Assembly (NCBI GenBank): GCA_037447655.1
Contig: JBBHKE010001797.1
Span: 1 to 55,573 of the forward strand
DNA: 55,573 nt
Reading direction: 5' to 3'
From: Zygnema cylindricum
Lineage: Eukaryota; Streptophyta; Zygnematophyceae; Zygnematales; Zygnemataceae
This document shows, piece by piece, positions 31,843-41,551 of the stretch. Numbering within the stretch: position 1 is the first letter of the stretch; every line of letters begins with the position of its first letter. The notes below the pieces were generated by a model that saw only the letters and a program-made list of their open reading frames with translations, did not search any database and had not been told where the DNA came from. The position numbers and the translations under genes are program-made.

Positions 31843-32447
31843 CAGAGAATAAATTATTTTTGAGACCGGGGACGAATAGGACTTGAGATAGAGTTATTGC
31901 TGACGTGGCGGTGGTGAAACCGACAGTGGAAATTTGTCCGAAGTGAGTGGCCGTTAAGGCAGCATTGTTGCCGAGCAATATCGTCATAGGAGGACGAAGT
32001 GGCGATATGGTTGTGAACCAATCGGAGCGTGAGGAGAGGTGATGTGAAGCGCCGGAGTCAACGATCCATGAATCGGATGACGTAGTTGAAATTTCGACAG
32101 ATGAAATCGAGATCGCAGATGTTGAAAGAGCAAATCCATAATCCGGTGGAGTTGGAGGATATTGAACAGCTGGCAAAGGTATGGGGACAGCTGGGTTTGG
32201 AGGATGAATTGGTTGACTGTATGAGTAATGATGGTACGGTTGGACAGCTGGGGGCATTTGTGGAATTTCACCAATAATATTGTTGCCGTAGCGTGGAGAA
32301 TGGACGAAAGGATTGGTTGGCGCGAAATATTCCTGGCTGGCAAGAAAAATAGCTTCGGCCGTTGAGGCGTGACCATGGTAAGGATTGCGTCCATTGTTGC
32401 GTCCATGCCCTCCTGTACGGTCAAAACCTCCTTGGCGCTCAAGTTTC
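31780..32447 (-). pseudogene. copia D aspartic protease
   Basis: DSWIVDSGASHHLSSRSDWF with the catalytic D-S-G, ILLGNNAALTATHFG and VLFVPGLKNNLFSVG, the standard copia protease ends. It is preceded by a Pro-rich linker. A TGA near 32448, just after CPVL, separates it from gag; element A has a sense codon there. Confidence 0.9.
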
Positions 32448-33158
32448 CGTCAGAGAACCGGGCAGTCGTCAATGACGTGGGTGATCTTACGGCAATAACG
32501 ACAAGAGGAAGTTTTAGGTGGACGGTTGGATGGAGCGATGGTTGCCAGAGCAACACCGGGAGCCGGGGAAAGATTTTGTTTAGTTTCTTCGTGAACCAGA
32601 GCGGCGGTAAGCGACGAAATAGTGACAACTGTGGAAGAGTTGTCAATAGAGGAAATAAATGCAGAGTAGGAGGAAGGTAAGCCTCCTAGGATCGCGGAAA
32701 TGATATCCTCCTCTGAAACTGTAGCACCGATACTCTTGAGTCGGCCGGCAATAGATTTGACATTGTGAACGTACTGTTGAATAGATTCGGTGTGAACTTC
32801 CTGACAAGTGTTCAACTGCCGACGAAGGAGGAGTTTGTTAGACCAAGATTTAACTTCGTACGCATTGGACAGCAAATGTCCAGGCGTCATGAGCTGAGTG
32901 GGCGTCGCGTATGAGGTGAAGTTGGGTAGATTCAAGAGCTAAAACCAAACGAGAGTGAGCCTCTTCATTCTTGAGAAGCCAGGCAGGTTTGGCAGTAGCA
33001 TCGGATGCCTCAGCCTCACTACCGTTAATAATAGACCAGAGTTTTTCGCGACGCAAAAGATGCTCAATTTGGTATTTCCATCCATAGAAATCCGAGCCGT
33101 TAAACTTAGCAACGGTATTAGCATTGAAAGGCCCATAACCTATTGCAGTAGATGACAT
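32448..33158 (-). pseudogene. copia D gag
   Basis: Starts MSSTAIGYGPFNANTVAKFN with its ATG (33158-33156) inside the LTR. The frame is open further upstream in the LTR to 33221 with a hydrophobic stretch (FVLFTFLFLPTL). It then reads FYGWKYQIEHLLRREKLWS, SWSNKLLLRRQLNTCQ, DIISAILGGLPSSYS and the knuckle CRYCRKITHVIDDC, a full CX2CX4HX4C. There is one frameshift near 32880. Confidence 0.9.
33130..33140 (-). promoter_or_regulatory. copia D primer-binding site
   Basis: Sense GGTTATGGGCC directly after the LTR end TGCAATA. Same sequence as the Drosophila copia site for an internal fragment of initiator tRNA-Met. Confidence 0.8.
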
Positions 33159-33628
33159 AGCAGCAGATAAAGTAGGAAGGAAAAGAAAAGTGAAAAGGAC
33201 AAAAGAGTGAGCAAAAGACAAAATAGCTTTTGATTAAAAAAGGTTAAAAAGTACAATAGATTGAGATTGTAAGTAGAGCAGAGAATGTCACGAGGCTCAA
33301 GGTCTAGAAACCGTAGGTGACCTGAAAGGTCATCTGACACAAAATGCCCAAAGGGCAAGAAGATCTCTAGTTAGGCGGTGGATAGCTTAGGATCGGATCT
33401 GCCACTGGATGCTAAGCTGAACGATTTAAGGTAAGCGAAAAGAACAGAAAAGGTCAGACTGACTAATAACGTAACTAGAATAAGAAAGCTAACTAAATAA
33501 CGAAAACTGGAATGCTAGTTTTCGTTATTAGATAAAAACAGAAAAAACTAGAAAAAACAAGACAAGCTTCCAACAGAGGACTAAGGCTAAACACAAGGTG
33601 AGCTTCTAACAAAGGACTAAATCCAACA
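33141..33628 (-). repeat. copia D 5' LTR
   Basis: 488 bp, sense TGTTGGATTTAG to CTACTGCAATA. Compared with the 3' LTR it has about 36 extra bases around 33570-33600 that duplicate the nearby CAAGCTTC(C/T)AACA segment. Confidence 0.92.
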
Positions 33629-33890
33629 ACCCCTCCCGTTGCCCCCTCCCTCTTTCCTTCCCACTCCCTCTCTTTCTCCCTTTCCATCTCGCTCTCCCTC
33701 TTCCTCTCCTTCTTCCTCTCCCTCGCCCTCTCCCTCCCTCACCCTCGCCCTCGCCCTCTCCCTCTCCCTCTCCCTCTCCCCCTCCCTCACCCTCTACCCC
33801 TCCCTCTCCCTCTCCCTCTCCCTCTCCCTCTCCCTCTCCCTCTCCCTCTCCCTCACCCTTTTCCCTTCCCTCTCTCTCCTCTCTTCCTCC
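33629..33890 (+). repeat. CCCTCT tract between copia D and a helicase exon
   Basis: Pure pyrimidine on the plus strand, running straight into the 3' splice site (CTCTTCCTCCAG) of the helicase exon at 33893. It may serve as an oversized polypyrimidine tract. Confidence 0.95.
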
Positions 33891-33892
33891 AG

Positions 33893-34057
33893 GCGAAACT
33901 TGCCACGTCATTGGTTCAAAATCTGTGCCGTAACGGAGTTTCAGTTACGGACATAGGAATGGTTTCTCCGTATTCCGCTCAGGTCATTCTTCTTAAGGAG
34001 CTTCTCACAGTCGAAGTTTCGAAAGGATTGGAAGTGGACTCTGTCGACGGCTTCCAG
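33893..34057 (+). CDS. UPF1/SEN1-type SF1 helicase, motif IV-V exon
   Basis: Acceptor CTTCCTCCAG (AG at 33891-33892), donor GTGTTT after 34057, 55 codons in phase 0. Reads LVQNLCRNGVSVTDIGMVSP, YSAQVILLKELL and GLEVDSVDGFQ. The GVxxxDIGVISPYxxQ and E(V/I)xSVDGFQ blocks belong to the second RecA domain of UPF1-like superfamily 1 helicases (RNA/DNA helicases such as UPF1, SEN1 and IGHMBP2). The upstream exons with the Walker A and DEAA motifs are not visible; a copia stack starts 265 bases to the left. Confidence 0.85.
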
Positions 34058-34818
34058 GTGTTTTTTTTTTAGTGTTTTCTTTTTTTGTTTAAGGGTTTTT
34101 TTTTTTTAACGGTTTTCTTTGGTTTTTTTGGGTTTGAGGGTTTTAGGGTTTCACGTTTTTTGCTATTTGGATTCCTTTTTTTTGCTGTTTTTATCTACTT
34201 GTTTATCGTTTTTTTATTTCCTTTTTTTTGTTTTGACTATCTTTTTTGCCTTTTGTGGTTCACTTTTTTACTGCTTTTACATTCCTGTTTTTTTTTCTCG
34301 CATTTCACTTCACCAGGATTGGTAAAACCCGATAGGTTTTTTATACTTTTTGATGTTTATTTTTGCTTTTCTTCACTACATAAGGTCGGAAAAAACTGAT
34401 TTTTGAGTTTTGATTCACTTTTTTCGTATTTAATTTGATTTGTCGGGAAAACAGGCAATAAATCATTATTTTGGATGTTGTAAAAAGCAATAATAAAAGA
34501 TAATTTTAGGCGCTATTTAATTCTCTTTTTTTAATTCACTATTAGTTGTTTTGGTTCGCTTTTTATTATTATTAGTATTATTATTATTCACTACTTAGGA
34601 TGGGAAAATGGTAATCATTACTTTGAATGTAGTAAGAAGCAATGTTTTGTGGGAAGAGACATCTCGTTAAAACCGGTTTTATTACATGTTTTGGTTCACT
34701 TTTTTGCTCTTTTGACTCACATTTTTCCTTTTTTCACTCACTTTTTACTCTTTTCATTCACTTTTTTGCTCTTTTGAATCACATTTTTACTGTTTTCATT
34801 CCTTTTTTTGCGGTACAG
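34058..34818 (+). other. helicase intron, T-rich
   Basis: GTGTTTTTTT to GTACAG. Strongly T-rich, with repeated CACTTTTTTGCTCTTTTGA words between 34690 and 34800. No coding content. Confidence 0.75.
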
Positions 34819-34970
34819 GGTCGGGAAAAGTCGATAATTATTTTGGATGCAGTACGGTCCAATGATAGCGGTACTGTCGGTTTTTTATCGGATTATCGAA
34901 GACTCAATGTGGCTCTCACTAGGGCAAGAAATAAACTCATTATTATTGGAGACTCCTCAACCCTTGGGAC
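34819..34970 (+). CDS. UPF1/SEN1-type helicase, motif V-VI exon
   Basis: Splices to the previous exon as [20 protein letters not shown], then [20 protein letters not shown] and [22 protein letters not shown] and [11 protein letters not shown] (motif VI, arginine finger) are near-diagnostic of UPF1-like helicases. Donor GTAAGA after 34970, with two bases left over that the next exon completes. Confidence 0.9.
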
Positions 34971-34971
34971 G

Positions 34972-35095
34972 TAAGATCCTCCCTCTCCCTCTCCCTCTCC
35001 TTTCTCCCTCTCCCTCGACCTCTACCTCTTCCTTTCTCTCGCCCTCTCCCTCTCCCCCTTACCTCTCCCTCCCCCTCTCCGGGAAGTTATTTTAA
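34972..35095 (+). repeat. CCCTCT tract and start of the helicase last intron
   Basis: Begins within the donor context (GTAAGATCCTCCCTCTCC) and is pyrimidine in the sense strand. It is followed by long T runs (35156-35180 and 35208-35258) before the next acceptor. Confidence 0.85.
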
Positions 35096-35206
35096 ATTTT
35101 CATCGTATGATTGTTTGTAGAATCTTGGTATGTGTTTTACTATTGTTGTTGTTGTTTTTTTTTTTTTTTTTTTTTTTTATTATTCGTATTTTTGTGCCCA
35201 GGGTTT

Positions 35207-35257
<51 letters not shown>

Positions 35258-35303
35258 CTTATTTTTTGTTTTTTTTTTCTTTTATTCGTGTATTTGTGTC
35301 CAG

Positions 35304-35544
35304 GGATCCTTTTTGGGCGACTTTTTTTGACTGGGTTTTGTCTTATTCGAATTCCCCTTCCCTTAGTGAAAATTTTGGAAATAGACCCCTTTATCGCTCC
35401 TTGTTTGAGTTGTCCCTAGGCAATAATGGTGAAAAGAGAAGGAGAAGGGGAGAAGGAGAGAGGGACTGTAAAATTTTGGTATTATTGCTTTATGTTGTTG
35501 CCGCTTTTTATGTATATATATATATTTATATTTTTTTTTTTTGA
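35304..35544 (+). CDS. UPF1/SEN1-type helicase, last visible exon
   Basis: Acceptor TGTGTCCAG (AG at 35302-35303). The phase fits exactly: two leftover bases plus G give Thr, then DPFWATFFDWVLSYSNSPS. The short TLxxDPxWxxxxxW end following motif VI is normal for this family. The frame then runs through a GAAAAGAGAAGG low-complexity part and a TA repeat to TGA at 35542-35544, giving a hydrophobic Tyr/Ile/Phe end that may not be real. Alternative 3' splicing or polyadenylation before 35430 is possible. Confidence 0.65.
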
Positions 35545-35599
35545 TAAATATGAAACACATGACGTATTTAGAAAAAATAAAAATATAAACAAATAAAAA

Positions 35600-35839
35600 A
35601 AAAACCTAAACATATAAACCCTACCCATTTTATATATTTCGTATTTAAAATTATATGTATTTTTTATCATTGTTTTTTGATTTTTTGGCATAACATTATC
35701 TAAATGTGTTATAATTTTTTTTTTAGAAACATATAAACTTTACTCATTGAGAAAAATAGGTGAGATTTATATTTTTAGAGTTTTATTTTATTTGTTTTTA
35801 TTTTTAATTTTTTTAATAAGTATAGTTTATATGTTTTAT

Positions 35840-35888
<49 letters not shown>

Positions 35889-36030
35889 AAACCAATGAGA
35901 AAGGTTTATATGTTTAGGGAAAAAATATAATACATTTACATAATATTATACAAAAAAATCAAAAAAACTACCGATTTTTTCTTAATGGGTAAAATTTATA
36001 TGTTTAAAGAAAAGGGGTAAAATTTATATG
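35600..36030. repeat. AT-rich inverted motif cluster
   Basis: AAACATATAAACCCTACCCA at 35608 and AACATATAAACTTTACTCAT at 35728 recur in inverted orientation at 35887 (AATGAGAAAGGTTTATATGT), 35985 and 36012 (GGTAAAATTTATATGTTTA), around a central poly-A run (35847-35880). It could be a decayed inverted-repeat element or a local inverted duplication. Confidence 0.6.
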
Positions 36031-36039
36031 TTTACGGTA

Positions 36040-36420
36040 CAACAAAAGGGAGAGGGAGAGATTGAGGTCATAAATTTTCTTCCCTTTGACAAAGAATGGT
36101 GAGAAAAGATGGAGAAGGAAGGGGAGAGGGAGAAGGAAAAGGAGAGGGAGAGAGAGATAGGAAGATAGAGCGATAGATCACACAAATTTACTTCCCTTTC
36201 TTGACAAATATCGGTGAAACGAGATGGAGAAGGAAAGTGAGAGGGATAAGGAGGAGGGAAAGGGCGAGAATGAGGGGGAGGAGAGTGGACGGAGAGGGAG
36301 AGGGGGAGGGAGAGGGGGAGGGGAAGGGGGAGGGAGAGAGAGAGGGGGAGGGAGAGAGAGAGGGGGAGGGAGAGAGAGGGGGAGGGAGAGGGAGAGGGAG
36401 AGAGTGGAAGACAGAGAGGA
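36040..36420. repeat. GGGAGA tracts
   Basis: Two purine blocks on the plus strand (36046-36170 and 36222-36420), separated by a directly repeated segment containing TTTACTTCCCTT(T/C)...GACAAA. The strand is opposite to the CT tracts of the helicase and EBS-like genes on either side. Confidence 0.9.
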
Positions 36421-36601
36421 GAAGCTGTGTAAATTTACTTCCTTTTCTTGACAAATTATGGTGACATCAAATGGAAAAAATGGTAAATGTACAAATATAC
36501 TGTCTTCTTTTGAGGTGAGTTAGTAGAAAGTGGAAATTGTTTCGTTAGTCATTTGTAAGATGACACATTCCACATTGAAGAAATTAAATTATTTATATAT
36601 A

Positions 36602-36643
<42 letters not shown>

Positions 36644-38309
36644 GTATATTTAGCAGATGAAAGGTGGATGTGGAAGTTTCTTGTTGAGAAGATTAATATG
36701 TATGAATTACTATGTATTTTTGCCCGTATTTTGATTCTCTACATTATTAACCACGTCTGTGGAATGTTCTAGAGCGATAGTTATTTTGTCGTTTTGCGCC
36801 TTAAGATGGTCTTGGAGGTTTTACAAAAGAATCAATACTTTGCAACTCTTTATACGATGGTCTATGTGAACTTTCTTTCGCTCTTATAAATAGACACTTA
36901 TATTTGGGTTAAGATTTAAAGTAAATATGGTATTTTAGCGTCTATAAAAAAAAAACGTATTTACGGATTTAAGTACGGATTCAATTACAGAATCAAGGAC
37001 GAATGCAATCACTGCTCATCTTCAAATTTCTAATAAATTGACTCGTGAGGTGATTTTATTTAAACTAGTAGTTGATTGACCCACTTTTCTTCTGTTTTCG
37101 ACCCACTTTCACGTCGTTTTCAAACTTATCTTAAAACACATCAACATTGTTTTTTAAATAAAGTAACACGGCTTTCACTAATAAAAAAACATATTGGCAC
37201 GTGTCAAAAAATTTCAAAAGTTTTTGACGACAAAAAAAAGTACAATGTTGTTTCTCTTTGTTCGGTTGCATTTTGAACGGTTTTTTTTTTCAAGGGTCTG
37301 AAGTTTGCAATTCCATTTCACGGAAAGATGACAAATCTGCGAAGGCGCTAGAGCAGCTTGTGTCTCTCACCTTGTTCACCTTGCCTCTCCTTCACTCCAA
37401 AATTCACCACTTCGCGGCACCAATGGAGGTGGGCAATGAGGGCGATAGTATGTGCGCGAACCAAGCCACATTGGGAAGAATCTAGCAAATGCGCCAAAAA
37501 AAAATGTTTTAATTTTGTAGGGGGCTAAAGAATTCTATGTCCATTCCTAGCGATCGGATATGAGAGGCAAATGTAAAAGCATCTTTCTCAATCATGGTTA
37601 GAAGACTGTACGTCTACGATGTCACGCAAAAACATGTGACCTACCAACAACGTTTCAAAAAATACAATGTGTTTGCGACGTTCCAAAAAGTTTCAAAAAA
37701 TAAGGTGCGTTAAAACAGATTGTAGACGCTAACAGCTGTCACAATCATTATCGACGTACACAATCGTCGCAGCGTTACTTAACAATTTCGTTGTTACACA
37801 TTGGGACACTTCAAAACATTGTATGCAGAATCTTCGTTAGAATACAAATTAAAGGTATGTTTACATCAGGAGGTCTCTCTAATAGTACAGACAGCAAAAT
37901 TTCTATATATTACAGAGGCCTCTGTTACACCGCGTATCGTCTGTAAATAAGTTTTCGTCTGTAAATAAGTTTTTATATACGTGTTCTGACTTGAGTGGTT
38001 CCACGTAAGTCGACGATCAAATCTCTAAAATCGTCAAAGATTTGGAAACCTACCATTTTCGTATGGAAATCCATACTTGCGTATTACGTACGTGTACTTT
38101 ACAAGTGTACCGCGTCAATGTACCTCAGAGATCTCCTTCACTCTGATCTCCTTCACTTTGCTGACTTTCAGGAAAAAACCGTATTTCTTTTTGGCAAAGA
38201 TTTTACAGTCACCTTGTCCAAAGGCACGTGACTTTGGGGGCGTGTGAAAATTTTCATTTTTCATCGACGCACGTGTCTATCATCCAAGTGTAGCGAATTG
38301 ACTGGTTCA

Positions 38310-38350
38310 GTATTGGTGAACCCACCTCCGCGAGTTGGGTTCACCAATAC
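38310..38350. other. perfect 15-bp hairpin with 11-base loop
   Basis: GTATTGGTGAACCCA (38310-38324) and its exact complement TGGGTTCACCAATAC (38336-38350) flank the loop CCTCCGCGAGT. There is no T run after it. Function is unknown; it may be a remnant of a palindromic transposon end or a structured RNA element. Confidence 0.85.
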
Positions 38351-40283
38351 AGAGGCATATGGAGCGATTGCTTCGCAGATGAAGACCAAAATGTAATCGG
38401 ACGGTCGATGTCTTCTCCTGAATACTTGGAGAATCGTAATCTTATTTTCTGTAATGTTGTTTTCAAGAAACTCTCGAAAATACAATACGGCATGGTACAG
38501 GCAAGTACAAAATTATGTATTAAACCTCACTTTTCGGTTGACGTAACCATGCTCTAAGTTCGATAATTTACAATTTCGGAGGGCCGTACGGTTAATCCAA
38601 TGATTGCGCCCAACACTTATTTATACGAACCATAGTTCAAAAGTAGGTGCAAGTACACCCATACAATATGCCTATTGTACGTAAAAAATACAATATACCC
38701 TTAAGACCTATATTGTATTGGCCGCAAAATGAAATAAAATAGTAACAGGGTTGAGTTGCACATGGATCGATAGAGAATTAAACGTCATGTCTAAATTTGA
38801 AAAAAAAATTGGACAAAAAAATCTTTTTTTGTGAGTTTTGAGCGACTTTTTATTTAAACCGTCAGATTTGGACGATTTGACAGTCGTTGATCAAAGTAGC
38901 GATCTAAGAAGATCACATGAAAAGCCCATAACACAACTAACGATAAGACAATTTGTCATATTAGCGTCTGCAATTTTGAAGGCCACACTAAATAAAGCCT
39001 CAAATTGACCAACCAAGCAGTATGGGACGATAAAAAAAGAAAATTCCACACTGCCAAAAATATTACCAAAACCTACCCGTTGGTGGCTGCAAAAAACCAA
39101 AAACGCTTGCCGAAAAAACTGTGAACTCTCCCGTACTCTCTCTCATCGCACTCTCACCGCTCTCCACCACGTTTTGTTTGGTTGCCCACATGCGGGTTTT
39201 CTTTTTTTCCCTGGTTTTTTTTTCCGCGCAATGTCATCGTACGCCGTGTCAGTTCGCTAAAAAATTCCGTTCGGCGGCGTGAGCTGTACTATCATCATAC
39301 GTCATATTCGTACGCTCGTACAGGAGTGTGCACAACGCACACACATACAGTATGCCTACTCTACGCGAGTTTTGTGCCAAGTTTTGTGGGCCTATCAAAG
39401 GCCTACCATAAAAACGCCTACTTTTGAACTATGATACGAACGACACATTACGGCCGTCTATACGTTTTTTTTTTCATATGACGATCGACGTTCACAATCG
39501 CTGCAAAAGTTTAACCCGTTTGTTACATTTTTTTTCATGTCAAAGTCAATGAAAAGAATGGCCGTCAAATCCTAACACAATCGTACGTAATTTTCAATTA
39601 TGCGTACGTAAATAGTACAATTCTTACTTTTGCGTACGAAAAAAGTACAATTCGTAGCGGTAGACGTAAACCATAGATGTCCCGTGCGCATATTACGCAC
39701 GGTATAAACTAACGAATACTATTTACGGTACGCATCAAACGCTTTTGAAAAGTTAATAAAATGCGTACCTTGCATTGTCCCGTACATTATTTTTACAATT
39801 ACGTACAGTGTCCGTCTACGTTTGTACATTTTAGGGTTATTTAGGAGATTTTTAGGGTTTCCAAGGTACATTTCCGTACGTTCCTTTATATTTCAGTACG
39901 GCTGTCGTAGATATTCCGTACTATTGGGTTATTTAGGGTCCACTTTCATACAATTTCGTACATTTCGGTTAAATTTCAGTACTTTTTAAGAATTTTAAGG
40001 ATTTTCTAAGATTTTGCATTCCGTACGTTTTTGTACATGTCCGTACAGTGAAATTTACACGAATTTTACGAAAAACATGAAAAAGACGAATACTACGTAG
40101 TTTTCGTAAAAAAGTTGAAATCCGTACGAATTGGACATCAACGACGTAAACGCTTGTGCCCAACGAACGCATTCGTTTATCATTTCTTTCACTTTTAACT
40201 TTTAACTTTTAACTTTAAACTAACTTCTAACTTTAAACTAACTTTTAACGCCTTTGGTGGCGAGTTACTGAATTGGAGGTGTA

Positions 40284-40803
40284 CACCGTGAATCGCTATT
40301 AGCGTAATGAAATAGATAGCGTAATGAAACAATTAGCGTTATTTACGCTAATTGGGAATGTCGTTTTTTTTGGAAATAATTTTTATTCTAATTTTTCGTA
40401 TACTCTAATTTGAAACTGCTTTGTAAAAATTTTCGGTGCAGAATATCTCCACACTAAAATTTGTGCATGTACGAAATTGTTCAAATCGTACGCCGTCGCG
40501 TTTTTTTTGGCATCCGCAAATGCCGGAAAATATTTACGCAATTACATGTTAGCGCGACTCCTTGACAGCGTGAATATATTTTCTGTACTTTTCTACTTGA
40601 AAAAGTACAAAAAAGTACGTCTCTGACAGACCGTACGCCATACTATTTACGATAGCACTATATTTAGAGTCATGAATCCTATTTTATGGAACACCTCAAA
40701 TAACGTGTAGGAACATTTAGAATGTCTAATTCTATTTGAGAATTTGCCCAAAAAAACAGGGTACCTCAATTAGCGACCAACACGCTAATAGCGATTCACG
40801 GTG
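40284..40803. mobile_element. MITE, CACCGTG family, 520 bp with perfect ends
   Basis: TA at 40282-40283 and 40804-40805. The first 20 bases CACCGTGAATCGCTATTAGC are perfectly complementary to the last 20. The interior is non-coding. It is the best-preserved pair of ends in this family in the window. Confidence 0.85.
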
Positions 40804-41478
40804 TACCTTTAAAATTTAACGTCTTCACAAACGGCCGTCTGCATAAAACCATAACTTTTTGACCGCGACCGTTTCCGGCAAAAAAAGTACAAATAGAAGC
40901 GCGCAGGATGATGACCGTCGAAATATTGCAACTCCAGAGAGAACAACCTGGTTCGCCGGCAGTCTTTTTGTCAAAAACTTTTACTGTCCTTCCGAACTGT
41001 ACAACTATGTACGGAAATGTACGAAAATATACGGCTTATCACATGCCTTTGTTTCTGATCTGTACGGGTCACACACGTGCGTTTCCTAGACGGTCGAGCT
41101 GTGCCAACAGTAATTACGGAATAAAATCTATTGTAGAAGTATAATCTAAAAACTGTACTTTTCTTGTCCTTGCCAAATATTTTGGACTGTAGCGAAAAAA
41201 TTGTCAACGTTTCTCCAATTCTCCTGTAGGCTTTCCGGCTAGGCGAACCTCATTCTGCCACGTGGCATGTCGTGTGTGAGCCGAAGGAAAGGCTGGAGAA
41301 TGCTCTCCCTCGTCCAGATGGCATTGTAGGCAGACTGCACGTGTGGTGTAGGGCAAAAAGTGTACAGTAAAAAGTGTACGGCAGAAAGTGTACGGTATCA
41401 AGTGTACGGCAAAAACAATAGGCAGAAAGTGTGATAGCAAAAAGGTGTACGGATTTGCTGTTTTTGGAGTTTTGTGCC

Positions 41479-41551
41479 ATGGCGAAGAAGAAGGGGCAGA
41501 AAAGGACTTTAGAAAGTTGCAAAATCCCGGGAACTAATAAAACTATTAAAC
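41479..41551 (+). CDS. EBS/SHL-like: EBS/SHL-like BAH-PHD protein, exon 1
   Basis: ATG at 41479 followed by MAKKKGQKRTLESCKIPGTN then KTIK, matching the basic N-terminus of plant EBS/SHL proteins (K-R-x-L-x-S-Y-x-I-K-G-T-N-K). Donor GTAAAC after one base of the next codon. The frame upstream of this ATG is also open for 16 codons, but homology begins here. The product is a nuclear histone reader: in Arabidopsis the BAH domain binds H3K27me3 and the PHD finger H3K4me3, delaying flowering. The gene continues at 45213, 46016 and 52446. Confidence 0.85.

Larger units (their letters stand above)
28381..33628 (-). mobile_element. Ty1/copia element D, full length, youngest
   Basis: Two LTRs (28381-28832 and 33141-33628) nearly identical apart from a block of about 36 bases near the start of the 5' LTR. 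The internal region has primer-binding site, gag, protease, integrase, reverse transcriptase, RNase H and polypurine tract in Ty1/copia order. Only about half a dozen frameshifts or stops are visible, fewer than in C, and the LTRs are the most similar pair, so it is the most recent insertion. It is not autonomous as written. Confidence 0.93.
36421..41478. other. intergenic region without a recognised gene
   Basis: Includes (TA)n at 36595-36641, a strong hairpin at 38310-38350, a MITE at 40284-40803, and from about 37600 a high density of GTAC/CGTACG words. A moderately coding-like frame at 37290-37485 (acceptor TTTTTTTTTCAAG, product starting GSEVCNSISRKDDKSAKALE) has no partner exon or known domain. 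The 5' untranslated region and promoter of the EBS-like gene should lie in its last part. Confidence 0.5.

Noticed and set aside
35107-35303. Phe-rich frame upstream of the helicase last exon
   Set aside because: Poly-T runs of the intron; homology starts only after the acceptor at 35303.
37258-37485. Possible exon with acceptor-like TTTTTTTTTCAAG
   Set aside because: No domain, no partner exon and no donor in a sensible phase.
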